Assembly: GCA_021793595.1 (NCBI GenBank)
Contig: JAJYSL010000011.1
Location: 13,262-47,404, forward strand
From: Acidobacteriota bacterium
GTDB taxonomy: Bacteria > Acidobacteriota > Terriglobia > Terriglobales > Acidobacteriaceae
Reading direction: 5' to 3'
Length of the DNA: 34,143 nt
Each line of letters starts with the position of its first letter. Within the stretch, counting starts at the first letter, position 1. This document shows positions 8,612-17,146 of the stretch, piece after piece. Under the pieces are notes generated by a model, which saw only the letters and a list, made by a program, of their open reading frames with translations, searched no databases and was not told the origin of the DNA. The translations under genes were made by a program, and so were the position numbers.

Positions 8612-10339
8612 ATGAGAATATTCCCACGCCAGCTCGCAGTTCGAATCGCATCCAAGTCGCCTCTGTTGGTGTTGGCAGCGGTTGGAATTCTTTTCGGGCA
8701 GAAGGCTGCTGTGGTACCGACAACTGCGACCTCCCACTTGCCACAATTTGAAGATGTGACGCAGAAGTCCGGAATCGATTTCCGTCAATCGTTCGGCGAG
8801 AAAGATTTGAGTTCGATTCTCGAAGGCGCAGGTTCCGGCTGTGCCTGGATCGATTACAACAATGACGGACTGCTGGATCTGTATGTCGTCAGCGGACGCT
8901 ACCTTCCAGGAATCACCGATCACTCCGCGCCTGACGGCAAGGATGCTACGAATCACCTGTATCGCAACAATGGCAACGGAACGTTTACTGACGTCACGGC
9001 CACTGCGGGCGTCGCCGGAAAGGGCTTTGGCGTAGGCGTGACCGCAGGCGATTTCGACAACGATGGCAACGAGGATCTGTACGTCACCAATTACAACTCC
9101 GCCATTCTTTACCACAACAACGGGAACGGAACATTCACCGATGTCACGGCGAAAGCTGGCGTGGAAAATCCGTTCTTCGGGACGGGAGCGGCGTTTGTCG
9201 ACTACGACCGCGATGGGCGGCTGGACCTTTTTGTCGGGAATTATCTGAACTTCGATCCTAATTATCGGCAGTATTACACCGCGCAGCATTATCCGGGTCC
9301 ACTCGGCTACGCGCCGGAAACGAACCGGCTGTTTCATAACAACGGCGACGGAACCTTCACCGATGTATCAAAGGCGTCGGGGATTGCCAGCCAGCCGGGG
9401 CGGGCGATGGGCATTACCGTCGGAGATTACGACAACGATGGATGGCCAGATATCTACATCGCTAACGACACGATGCCGAGCTTTTTGTATCACAACAACC
9501 GCAATGGGACATTCACCGATGTGGCGTCCGATCTCTTCGTAGCCTATGGGCAAAATGGCGAGGCTTCGACCGCGATGGGCCCGATTTTCGGCGACTATAA
9601 CAACGACGGATGGCAGGATCTGTTTGTATCCGACGCGCACTTTCACCGCTTCTATCAGAACTCCGGCAAAGCGGGAGGCGCATTTCAGGATGTCACGAAT
9701 GCCTCTGGTGTGGGCGCGGTGTCCGGCCAATTTGTTGGATGGGGAGACGGCTTTTTCGACTTCGATAACGATGGATGGAAAGACCTTTTCATCCTGAACG
9801 GCGGCATGGTGTGGCTGGTGCCGATGCCCAGTTCCCTGCTGCGCAACAATGGCAATGGAACCTTCACAGACGTCTCCCTGCATGCCGGAGATTTCTTTCG
9901 GGAGCAGATTGTCGGGCGCGGCGCCTGCTTCGCCGATTACGACAACGACGGATATATCGATGCGTTTGTGACCACGCTGGGCGGCAAGGGCATTTTGCTG
10001 CACAACACACCGCCACCGGGACAACGCAATCATTGGCTGACGATCAAGCTGGTGGGAACGCGCAGCAATCGGGATGGCTATGGCGCGAGCCTGGAGGCAA
10101 TCGCTGGATCGCTGCATCAGTTTGTGCAATCGACGTCTGAAAGCGGCTACCTTTCGCAGAACGATCCGCGACCGCATTTCGGGCTGGGAACGCATACGAT
10201 AGTCGACACGTTGATCATCCATTGGCCCAGCGGAAGTGTGCAGACGCTGAAGAATGTTCGCGCCGACCAGATTCTGACCGTAACCGAGCCAGCGGGTCCG
10301 AGTGCCGCTACGTCAATGAAAAGCGGGACAGAGCCATGA
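8612..10339 (+). CDS. CRTAC1-family protein (FG-GAP/VCBS repeats plus ASPIC/UnbV domain)
   Basis: A secreted 575-residue integrin-like propeller whose biochemical role is unknown for the family. The start is placed at the ATG at 8612, which gives a signal peptide MRIFPRQLAVRIASK-SPLLVLAAVGILFGQ just after the upstream stop. Starting further upstream would overlap the previous gene by almost 300 bases. At least seven calcium-binding FG-GAP loops of type DxDxDGxxD occur between about residues 80 and 450 (DYNNDGLLDLY, DFDNDGNEDLY, DYDNDGWPDIY, DFDNDGWKDLF, DYDNDGYIDAF). An ASPIC/UnbV module follows (HWLTIKLVGTRSNRDGYGA, then HFGLGTHTIVDTLIIHWPSG). Its stop overlaps the next start in ATGA. In this operon it may serve as a structural or binding partner of the cytochrome proteins. 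Confidence 0.88.
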   Translation: MRIFPRQLAVRIASKSPLLVLAAVGILFGQKAAVVPTTATSHLPQFEDVTQKSGIDFRQSFGEKDLSSILEGAGSGCAWIDYNNDGLLDLYVVSGRYLPGITDHSAPDGKDATNHLYRNNGNGTFTDVTATAGVAGKGFGVGVTAGDFDNDGNEDLYVTNYNSAILYHNNGNGTFTDVTAKAGVENPFFGTGAAFVDYDRDGRLDLFVGNYLNFDPNYRQYYTAQHYPGPLGYAPETNRLFHNNGDGTFTDVSKASGIASQPGRAMGITVGDYDNDGWPDIYIANDTMPSFLYHNNRNGTFTDVASDLFVAYGQNGEASTAMGPIFGDYNNDGWQDLFVSDAHFHRFYQNSGKAGGAFQDVTNASGVGAVSGQFVGWGDGFFDFDNDGWKDLFILNGGMVWLVPMPSSLLRNNGNGTFTDVSLHAGDFFREQIVGRGACFADYDNDGYIDAFVTTLGGKGILLHNTPPPGQRNHWLTIKLVGTRSNRDGYGASLEAIAGSLHQFVQSTSESGYLSQNDPRPHFGLGTHTIVDTLIIHWPSGSVQTLKNVRADQILTVTEPAGPSAATSMKSGTEP

Positions 10340-12318
10340 GAATCCGGCGCGCAAGTTTGGCGACAAGAGACGGGCTACGGGCGAGGTTGTATGTCAGCGG
10401 CGCCGGCCTGGCTTTCCTCCTGGTTGTCGCGATTCTTTGGCAGCCACGCGTGGCGGCTGCCCGGCAGCGGCGCGATTCGGACTCTGGGAATACGTTGCCG
10501 CGATCGAAATATCTGAGCCCGGTGGCCATGACAGTATCTCCAGACGGTCACTGGCTCTACATCGCGTGCGAGGATAGCGATCAAGTCCTGGCGGTGGACA
10601 CCCGCACGCAGCAAGTGACGCGACGGATTCGCGTGGGACAGATGCCACGGGGCATCGCGCTTTCGCCCGACGGAAAAGCGCTCTACGTTTCGAACGAAAA
10701 CAGCGACGATGTGATGGAAATCGACGCTGGGACGCTTCAGATTCGCCGCACGCTCCCTGTTGGCTGGGGGCCGGTGGGACTGACCACCGATCGCTCGGGA
10801 AAAATTTTGTATGTGGCAAATACGCTGGGCGATGACATCTCGGTGGTGGATCTGCAGACCGGGCGCGAACTGAAGCGGCTGCAGGCGGGACATTATCCGG
10901 AATACATCGCTCTCTCGCGGGATGGGAGCCGCGTCTACATTGCGAACCTGCTGGCGCGCGTAACGCCGGCCGATGAACCGCCGCTGTCGGAGCTGACCGT
11001 CATCGACACCCGCGCGCAGATGGTTGTAGCACGTGTCAATGTGCCGGGAGTCATCCAGATGAGGCACATCACGGAGCTGCCGCCCAGTGCCGGCGGGTAT
11101 CTCCTGATCCCGTTTATGCGGCCGAAGAACCTGAACCCACTGGTGCAGATTCAACAGGGATGGTATCTGACGCATGGCTTGGCGGTGATTCGACCCGCGG
11201 CGAACGCTTCGGATGGACCGAAACGATATCACGTGGTTGAGGTGCTGCTGGACGATAGCGATCATTATTATGCCGATGGTTTCGGCGTCGCCGTCACGCC
11301 CAATGGACGCTGGGCGTTGGTGACGGCATCGGGGGCCAATGTCGTATCTGTCATCGATACGGCCAAACTTCGCCGCCTGTTGCTGAGTCCACCTCCTGCT
11401 CGGCAACAGGATCTGGCGAATCGACTGGATTCCGCCAGTCACTTCGTTACAGAGCGTTTGCCAGTGGGGCGGAACCCGACCGACGTAGTCACCTCTGGCG
11501 ATGACCGGTTTGCGTATATCGCCAATCGCATGGATGACACCGTGAGCGTATTGGATATGGAGAAGAGGCGAGTCGCGTCGACGATCGATCTTGGCGGCCC
11601 GAAAGAAATTTCGCGCCAACGCAGCGGTGAGCGGCTCTTCTTCGACGCCAGCCACTGCTATCAGGGTCAAATGGCGTGTGCAACCTGCCATCCGCACGAA
11701 GGGCTCTCAGATGGACTGGCATGGAGCCTGGAAACACCCAAGTTGGGTCGGGATGTGGTGGAAAATCGAACACTTTACAGCATCGACGGAACGTCGCCCT
11801 TCAAGTGGAACGGCAAGAACCCGAACCTGCAGACGCAGGATGGACCGAGAACCGCGATGTATATTTTTCGGTCGCAGGGATTTAGCTCGACAGAAGTGAA
11901 TCATTTGGTGACCTACATTCTCTCGCTGCGGCTGCCGCGCAATCCGCATTTGGCCGCCGACGGACAGTTGACAGACGCGCAAGCGCGCGGCCGTGCGATT
12001 TTTTTTCGGGACAAAACGATGGACGGCAAACCGATTCCGCCGCTCGATCGCTGTTACACCTGTCATTCTCCACTGACGCACTACACGTCGCGAGTTCTGA
12101 TGGACGTTGGAACGGCGACGCCCGACGACACAATCCAGGCCTTCGACGTGCCGCAGTTGGAGGGCGTGGTGACGCGACCGCCCTACCTGCACAACGGCGA
12201 AGCGCTGGAACTGGAAGATATCTGGACGAAGTTCAATCCACATGACAAGCACGGGATTACGTCTGACCTGAACAAGGCGCAGCTCAACGACCTGATTGAG
12301 TTTTTGAAGACACTATGA
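10336..12318 (+). CDS. YVTN beta-propeller fused to di-haem cytochrome c (peroxidase/MauG-like)
   Basis: A 660-residue periplasmic protein likely to carry electrons or act as a haem enzyme. An N-terminal hydrophobic segment (about residues 20-36) serves as signal or anchor. YVTN-type blades run to about residue 440 (SPDGHWLYIACEDSDQVLAVD, then SPDGKALYVSNENSDDV). The cytochrome part has two haem motifs, CATCH at Cys448-His452 and CYTCH at Cys573-His577, plus the family-like PPYLHNGEALELEDIWTKF near the end. The ATG at 10336 is chosen because it overlaps the preceding stop by 4 bases and restores the signal sequence. It overlaps the next gene by 4 bases as well. It is the best candidate in the operon to accept electrons from the GMC flavoprotein. 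Substrate and partner remain inference. Confidence 0.87.
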   Translation: MRIRRASLATRDGLRARLYVSGAGLAFLLVVAILWQPRVAAARQRRDSDSGNTLPRSKYLSPVAMTVSPDGHWLYIACEDSDQVLAVDTRTQQVTRRIRVGQMPRGIALSPDGKALYVSNENSDDVMEIDAGTLQIRRTLPVGWGPVGLTTDRSGKILYVANTLGDDISVVDLQTGRELKRLQAGHYPEYIALSRDGSRVYIANLLARVTPADEPPLSELTVIDTRAQMVVARVNVPGVIQMRHITELPPSAGGYLLIPFMRPKNLNPLVQIQQGWYLTHGLAVIRPAANASDGPKRYHVVEVLLDDSDHYYADGFGVAVTPNGRWALVTASGANVVSVIDTAKLRRLLLSPPPARQQDLANRLDSASHFVTERLPVGRNPTDVVTSGDDRFAYIANRMDDTVSVLDMEKRRVASTIDLGGPKEISRQRSGERLFFDASHCYQGQMACATCHPHEGLSDGLAWSLETPKLGRDVVENRTLYSIDGTSPFKWNGKNPNLQTQDGPRTAMYIFRSQGFSSTEVNHLVTYILSLRLPRNPHLAADGQLTDAQARGRAIFFRDKTMDGKPIPPLDRCYTCHSPLTHYTSRVLMDVGTATPDDTIQAFDVPQLEGVVTRPPYLHNGEALELEDIWTKFNPHDKHGITSDLNKAQLNDLIEFLKTL

Positions 12319-13499
12319 CACGTCGATTGGAGATTTCGATGGAGCGGACAAAAGCAGTATCCCGAGTACGCGATCTCCTGTGCATCGTCGGACTCCTGAT
12401 TCTGGCTACGGGGTGGGCGACGGCGCAAGCCTCTTCTTACTACACCAAGTGGATCAATTACACCTCGGCCAATGGATTTCCGCCGGGCGAAGTGTACTGC
12501 GTCACGGTGGATGGCAATCGCGTGTGGGCAGGCACGGGGCATGGATTGGTGCTGCTGGAGGATGGTCGAATCAAGAAAATCTTCACAACGAAAGATGGAT
12601 TGTCCGGCATGGCGGTGATGTCCGTCGCCGTCGATAAACAAACCGGGGCGGTATGGATCGGGACGTTCGGCGGTCTCAGCCGCTACTCCGGCGGCCAGTT
12701 CACAAACTACACCAACCTGAGTAGCGGTCTGGCGAATGACCTGGTGTACGGAGTGGCAGTGCAGGGAAAATACCTCTGGGTGGCCACCACGGCAGGCGTG
12801 AACCGCCTGGACACGTATACCGGGACATGGGAAATCTTCAACGAATCGAACGCGCCGTTTGAAGAGCCATGGACCTATGGGATTTCCGTCGGCGCGGAGA
12901 AGGTGTATTTCGCGGTGTGGGGCGGAGGCGTGCTTGCGTACGACCTGGCGAATCACTATTGGAAGCCCTACACCGATCCCGACGGGCAGATGGAACTGGT
13001 TTTGTATCGTAACCAGGGATTGATTCACAACATTGTCAGCAGCGTTTCGTGGAACCCGGATACAAAAACATTCTGGGCCTCCACCTATTTTGGGCTGAGC
13101 AGCTATGACGGGCGAAACTGGCACAACTATCTGAAGAAGGATAGCGGCCTTGCTTCGAATTTCATCAATGTCGTAAAGTCGCGCAACGACGAAGTATGGG
13201 CCTGCACGCAGAAGGGGCTCAGCGAACTGAACACGAAGTCTAATACCTGGGTGACATACCGACCGGACAAAAAGACAGGACGTGGAGAAATCCTGCTGAC
13301 ACGTGCGGACGGCAGCAAACATCGAATGGAATCCGCGACAACGCTGGCGCATAACTACATTCTCAATCTCGACTTTCAAGGGGACGATATTTGGGTAGCC
13401 ACGGCGAATGGGCTGAGCCACGGGATGCGACAGACTCCAAAACAGTCAGTGTCGATTCAGCACGAGAAGCCGGCGCCCGCGGGAGATGGAGAGAAATGA
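12315..13499 (+). CDS. Exported Reg_prop (two-component regulator propeller) repeat protein
   Basis: A 394-residue exported propeller built from Reg_prop-type repeats: VWAGTGHGLVLLEDGRI, VWIGTFGGLSRYSGGQFTNY, LWVATTAGVNRLD, FWASTYFGLSSYDGRNWHNY, VWACTQKGLSELN, IWVATANGLSHG. Such repeats usually form the sensor half of hybrid histidine kinases, but no transmembrane helix, kinase or DNA-binding part follows here, so it stands alone. The signal peptide ends near GWATAQ. The start at 12315 overlaps the previous stop (ATGA), and an in-frame ATG at 12339 is an alternative that keeps the signal peptide. The stop overlaps the next start by 4 bases. Possible roles are ligand binding or scaffolding; the sequence does not decide. 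Confidence 0.82.
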   Translation: MTRRLEISMERTKAVSRVRDLLCIVGLLILATGWATAQASSYYTKWINYTSANGFPPGEVYCVTVDGNRVWAGTGHGLVLLEDGRIKKIFTTKDGLSGMAVMSVAVDKQTGAVWIGTFGGLSRYSGGQFTNYTNLSSGLANDLVYGVAVQGKYLWVATTAGVNRLDTYTGTWEIFNESNAPFEEPWTYGISVGAEKVYFAVWGGGVLAYDLANHYWKPYTDPDGQMELVLYRNQGLIHNIVSSVSWNPDTKTFWASTYFGLSSYDGRNWHNYLKKDSGLASNFINVVKSRNDEVWACTQKGLSELNTKSNTWVTYRPDKKTGRGEILLTRADGSKHRMESATTLAHNYILNLDFQGDDIWVATANGLSHGMRQTPKQSVSIQHEKPAPAGDGEK

Positions 13500-14422
13500 T
13501 GCGAAGAAGAATTGCCGGGCAAGTGAACTTGGAGGATCTGACGCGAATTTGCCCGATCCTCAGCCGCAGAAACCATCCTGAGTTCGAAGGTGAGCGACAA
13601 CTTGAAGTGGAAGTAGCCGGAGTGCGATTCGGGGCCGGGGTTCCGGTGGTGATCGCCGGTCCTTGTGCGGTTGAAAGTGAACAGCAGACGATGGAGTTGG
13701 CGCGCAGCGTACGCGCTGCCGGCGCGGACATGTTGCGGGGAGGCGCGTACAAGCCGAGAACATCGCCTCATGATTTTCAGGGATTGGGGCTGGATGGATT
13801 GAAGATCCTGCGTGCAGCGAGCGACGAAACCGGCCTGCCATTGGTAACGGAAGTGATGGACGTGCGACTGGTTGGGCTGGTGGCCGAGTATGCGGATATG
13901 CTGCAGATCGGTTCGCGGAACATGCAGAATTATCCCCTTCTGGTGGAAGCCGGCCGTTCAGGAAAACCGGTGCTGCTGAAGCGCGGCATGGCAGCCAGTT
14001 TGTGTGAATGGCTGGGTGCCGCAGAATACATCGCGAACGAAGGAAATCTGAAGATTGTTCTGTGCGAGCGCGGGATCAAGACGCATGCAGATAGCGAATA
14101 TTCCCGATATCTTCTCGACCTGAACGTCATCCAGGCAGCGCATGAGGAGACGTTTCTGCCGATCATGGTGGATCCCAGTCACGCTACCGGTGTAGCCACT
14201 GCGGTGGAGTCGGCGAGTCGCGCTGCGATTGACTTTGGTAGCGATGGTTTGATCATCGAGGTCTCCAACTATGGCGTTGAAGCGGGAGTTCCGCGGCCAC
14301 TGTGCGATGCGGACCAGGCGATCTCTCCGGCGACGCTGCGCAGAATTGTTGCCTTCGTCCGGAATCACGAAGGCGCCTCGGACGCTGCGGCTATGATCGC
14401 TGGCGCTCCCGAGTCGAACTGA
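13496..14422 (+). CDS. aroF: 3-deoxy-7-phosphoheptulonate (DAHP) synthase, type I-beta, without N-terminal regulatory domain
   Basis: A cytoplasmic enzyme condensing phosphoenolpyruvate with erythrose 4-phosphate, the first shikimate-pathway step. The 308-residue chain has AGPCAVES at 54-61 (metal ligand Cys57), GGAYKPRTSPHDFQG, KRGMAAS, LCERGIKTH, VDPSHATG and IIEVSNYG, matching the KDO8P/DAHP synthase barrel. Only about 45 residues precede the barrel and they do not resemble the roughly 70-residue ferredoxin-like control domain of Thermotoga-type enzymes, so feedback inhibition may be absent. The usual EVHP motif reads EVSN and is followed by a longer loop, so it is a divergent copy. The ATG at 13496 overlaps the preceding stop; ATG 13499 is equally possible, with a GGAGAG upstream. 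It is the only clearly cytoplasmic product with no export partner in an otherwise exported operon. Confidence 0.88.
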   Translation: MMRRRIAGQVNLEDLTRICPILSRRNHPEFEGERQLEVEVAGVRFGAGVPVVIAGPCAVESEQQTMELARSVRAAGADMLRGGAYKPRTSPHDFQGLGLDGLKILRAASDETGLPLVTEVMDVRLVGLVAEYADMLQIGSRNMQNYPLLVEAGRSGKPVLLKRGMAASLCEWLGAAEYIANEGNLKIVLCERGIKTHADSEYSRYLLDLNVIQAAHEETFLPIMVDPSHATGVATAVESASRAAIDFGSDGLIIEVSNYGVEAGVPRPLCDADQAISPATLRRIVAFVRNHEGASDAAAMIAGAPESN

Positions 14423-14493
14423 TCGTCAGTGTAGGCAGGAATGACGACGCTACAGCACGGATTGCTCTGAGCAAGAGAGGAAGAAAGATCAAG

Positions 14494-15852
14494 ATGGCGA
14501 CGAGGGAAACAATTGCGACGGTTCTTTTGATAGCGCTGGCGGGCTTGCTGCCGGCGCGTGGCGTGTCGCAAACCGCTCCATCCCCAAGTAGCTCGGTTCA
14601 AACTGCGCCGACGATGCCGTACGCGGATATGCCTCCGGCCGCAGTGCCGTACGGACGCTATCGCAAGCCGTACAAGGAGTGGTTCGTCGACCCTTCGACC
14701 CTGGACTATGACGGCGCAGCGCGCGAACGGTCGGACGTCGACCTGACCACACTGAAGACAGTGAACATCGGATTCCTGGGTCCGCTGGATGCGGACAATA
14801 TGGACTCACCCTATGGAATTGCCATGCTGCATGGGTCGCAGATGGCTGTGGACGAGGCCAACGCGCGCGGCGGCTATGATGGCAAACCCTTCGTGCTGCA
14901 TGTGCACGACGATTTGCCGCTGTGGGGCGCGTCGTCGATGGCCATTGTGGATATGGTGTACAAGGATCACGACGTAGCCATGCTGGGCTCGGTCGACTCT
15001 GCATCGACTCACATTGAATTGCGGGCCACGCTAAAGCTGGAACTTCCCATCATCGATACCGCAACGAATGATCCGACCGTAACGCAAACGCGGATTCAAT
15101 GGCTGCTGCACAATTTTCCCGATGATCGGCAGCAAGGCTATGCGTTGGCCGACTATATCTTCAATCAGCGACACATGAAGCGCGTGGGAATTTTGCAGGT
15201 GAACAATCGCTACGGCCGAGCCGGGAAAGATGTATTTTTCGAAACTGCACGGCGCATCGGCCATCAACCCATTGTGGAAGTCTGGTTCGCGCAGGATGCC
15301 ACAAATTTTTCCGCACAACTGGAAACCTTGAAGATCTCTGGAATTGACGGGCTGGTGATCTGGGGAAACGCGTCGCAGGCGGGGCAAATTTTGAGGCAGA
15401 TGCGCGCCATGGGCATGCAGCAACCTGTGTTTGCTTCCAGCCGCGCGTGCTATCCGGAGGTGATAAAAATTGCCGGGCCGGCGGCGGAAGGTCTGGTGAG
15501 CATCAGTGCCATCGATCCAACGCGCACCGATCCCGCGTGGCAGCAGTTTCAGCAGCGCTTCCTCGACCGCTTTCACACCGAACCGGATGCCTATGCGGCC
15601 TATGCGTATGACGGCATGAATATGTTGATTGCGGCGATTCAAAAGGCTGGACTGAATCGCGGAGAGATTATGGACGCGCTGCGGCAGTACGAGATGAAGA
15701 GCTATAACGGCGTGACTGGAAAAGCATTTTTCGATTACACATTGAACAACATTGCGCCTGTCACATTTGCCCGAGTCCACAATGGTCAGTTTAAGTATTG
15801 GCCGGAACAACGGACCGACTGGAAAGGAAAACCTGCGCCGTTCTGGCGGTAA
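14494..15852 (+). CDS. Periplasmic type-1 substrate-binding protein (branched-chain amino-acid type), copy 1
   Basis: A 452-residue secreted binding protein of the Peripla_BP_6 class. The signal peptide (about residues 1-25, ending GVSQ) is followed by a Pro/Ser-rich linker. The two-lobed fold begins at TVNIGFLGPLDADNM near residue 90 and includes GSQMAVDEANARGGYDGKPF, GSVDSASTHIE, KRVGILQVNNRYGRAG and DAYAAYAYDGMNMLIAAIQKAG. The ATG at 14494 is preceded by AGAGAGGAAG and directly yields the signal peptide. It lies 71 bases after the DAHP synthase gene. No ABC permease or ATPase is present anywhere in the window, so it may deliver a ligand to a distant transporter or act as a sensor or chaperone for the redox proteins. 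Related proteins are known beside PQQ-dependent alcohol dehydrogenases; applying that here is inference. Confidence 0.85.
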   Translation: MATRETIATVLLIALAGLLPARGVSQTAPSPSSSVQTAPTMPYADMPPAAVPYGRYRKPYKEWFVDPSTLDYDGAARERSDVDLTTLKTVNIGFLGPLDADNMDSPYGIAMLHGSQMAVDEANARGGYDGKPFVLHVHDDLPLWGASSMAIVDMVYKDHDVAMLGSVDSASTHIELRATLKLELPIIDTATNDPTVTQTRIQWLLHNFPDDRQQGYALADYIFNQRHMKRVGILQVNNRYGRAGKDVFFETARRIGHQPIVEVWFAQDATNFSAQLETLKISGIDGLVIWGNASQAGQILRQMRAMGMQQPVFASSRACYPEVIKIAGPAAEGLVSISAIDPTRTDPAWQQFQQRFLDRFHTEPDAYAAYAYDGMNMLIAAIQKAGLNRGEIMDALRQYEMKSYNGVTGKAFFDYTLNNIAPVTFARVHNGQFKYWPEQRTDWKGKPAPFWR

Positions 15853-15868
15853 TCGGGCGCGACAGTCT

Positions 15869-17146
15869 ATGGGGAAATGGAGTCAACAGCGCGTAGCAAC
15901 ATCTCTGATCGCAGCAGTGATCCTGGCGGTATTGCTGGCGCCGGTGGCTACTCGACGGGCTATGGCGCAGAGTAAAACCACTGCCGTCCCTTACGATTCC
16001 ATCGCCATCGACGGCGAGCATTATGCCGGTCCGGGGCGAGGATCCGCGTGGGATGAAACGGGATCGACGGTGTACCTCGGACTGCTGGCTCCATTGCATG
16101 GACCAGAAGTGGCAGAAGGCGAAGCGCTGGTTGCAGCCGCACATATGGCTTTGAAAGATTCGACGGAGCGCCCATTGCCTGGTGGACGCCACATTGAACT
16201 GGCGGTAGGAGATGAGAGCGGCCCGGCATGGGGACACGTTTCGGACGTGATCCTGCAGCTGGTTCTGCAGAAGAATGTTTTGGCACTGATTACCTCCACT
16301 GACGGGACGGACACGCACGTGAGCGAGCAGGTGGGCAATCGAATCGGTGTTCCTATCCTGACGTTGTCGAACGATGCGACGACCACCCAGATCGACATTC
16401 CATGGATCTTTCGGGTTGGTCCCAGCGATTTACAACAGGCCCAAAGCATCGCACAAAACATCTATCGCAAACATGGCCTGAACAAGGTGATGACGATTTT
16501 CTCAGCAGATCATGATGGACGGGGCGGTGCTGCAGCAATGCGGCAGGCGGCTCTTTCGATGGGAACTACCATGCCGGAGGAACTCGCTCTCGATCCGCTG
16601 CGGACTGACTTCTCTTCTGTTGTGAGGCGAATTCGAGCAGATTCTCCGCAGGCAATTGTTCTATGGACGCAAGCCGATCTGGCGCAACATTTGTTGCCAA
16701 TGCTTCGTGCGGCGGGCATTTCAACTCCTGTTTATTTTTCGCAGCAGGCGGCTCAGGCAGGATCGGGATTGACATTGACATTGACGTCGACCGGGACCAA
16801 GCGGGCGAGCGCTGCGGATTCGCTCTCCGCATGGACCATCGCCGCACAAGAAGAGGACACGGCGGCGCAGAATAGTTTCGCGATGCGGTATTTCCAGCAA
16901 ACGGGCAGACCGCCCAGCGCGGCAGCCGCCGAAGCTTACGATGCGGTTTGCCTGTCGGTGCGCGCTCTGCGTGCGACGGGTCCGAATCGTGCCAGGATGC
17001 GCGATCTATTGGCCCGGACACGCAATTATTCCGGGGCCTCGGGGACCATCAGCTTCGACCGCGAAGGCAATAACACGACTCAGGTTCATCTTGTCGCGTT
17101 GCGCCCGGAGCAACCATCAACGGTGCCAGGAGGCAGCGCGGAATGA
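15869..17146 (+). CDS. Periplasmic type-1 substrate-binding protein, copy 2
   Basis: A second secreted Peripla_BP_6-type protein (425 residues), starting 16 bases after copy 1. The signal peptide ends at RRAMAQ near residue 33. The fold is recognisable from VYLGLLAPLHGPEVAEGEALVAAAHMAL, GTDTHVSEQVGNRIGVPILTLSN, HGLNKVMTIFSADHDGRGGAAA and AAAAEAYDAVCLSVRALRATG. The two copies have clearly diverged, so this is not a recent duplication. The ATG at 15869 gives the signal peptide directly; the upstream Shine-Dalgarno is poor, so expression may depend on translation of copy 1. Its stop overlaps the GMC start by 4 bases, which suggests a close functional tie with that enzyme. The ligand is unknown. 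Confidence 0.83.
   Translation: MGKWSQQRVATSLIAAVILAVLLAPVATRRAMAQSKTTAVPYDSIAIDGEHYAGPGRGSAWDETGSTVYLGLLAPLHGPEVAEGEALVAAAHMALKDSTERPLPGGRHIELAVGDESGPAWGHVSDVILQLVLQKNVLALITSTDGTDTHVSEQVGNRIGVPILTLSNDATTTQIDIPWIFRVGPSDLQQAQSIAQNIYRKHGLNKVMTIFSADHDGRGGAAAMRQAALSMGTTMPEELALDPLRTDFSSVVRRIRADSPQAIVLWTQADLAQHLLPMLRAAGISTPVYFSQQAAQAGSGLTLTLTSTGTKRASAADSLSAWTIAAQEEDTAAQNSFAMRYFQQTGRPPSAAAAEAYDAVCLSVRALRATGPNRARMRDLLARTRNYSGASGTISFDREGNNTTQVHLVALRPEQPSTVPGGSAE

Noticed and set aside
7961..9337. Long antisense open frame (458 codons) opposite the HzsA-like and CRTAC1 genes
   Set aside because: It is opposite two genes with clear domains, has no recognisable motif, and is rich in Arg/His/Val as expected for a shadow frame.
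8940..9900. Regularly spaced near-identical short DNA motifs, at first look like a repeat array
   Set aside because: They are the codons of FG-GAP repeats (asparagine/glycine-rich NNGNGTFTDV); spacing and sequence vary and they are in frame, so not CRISPR.
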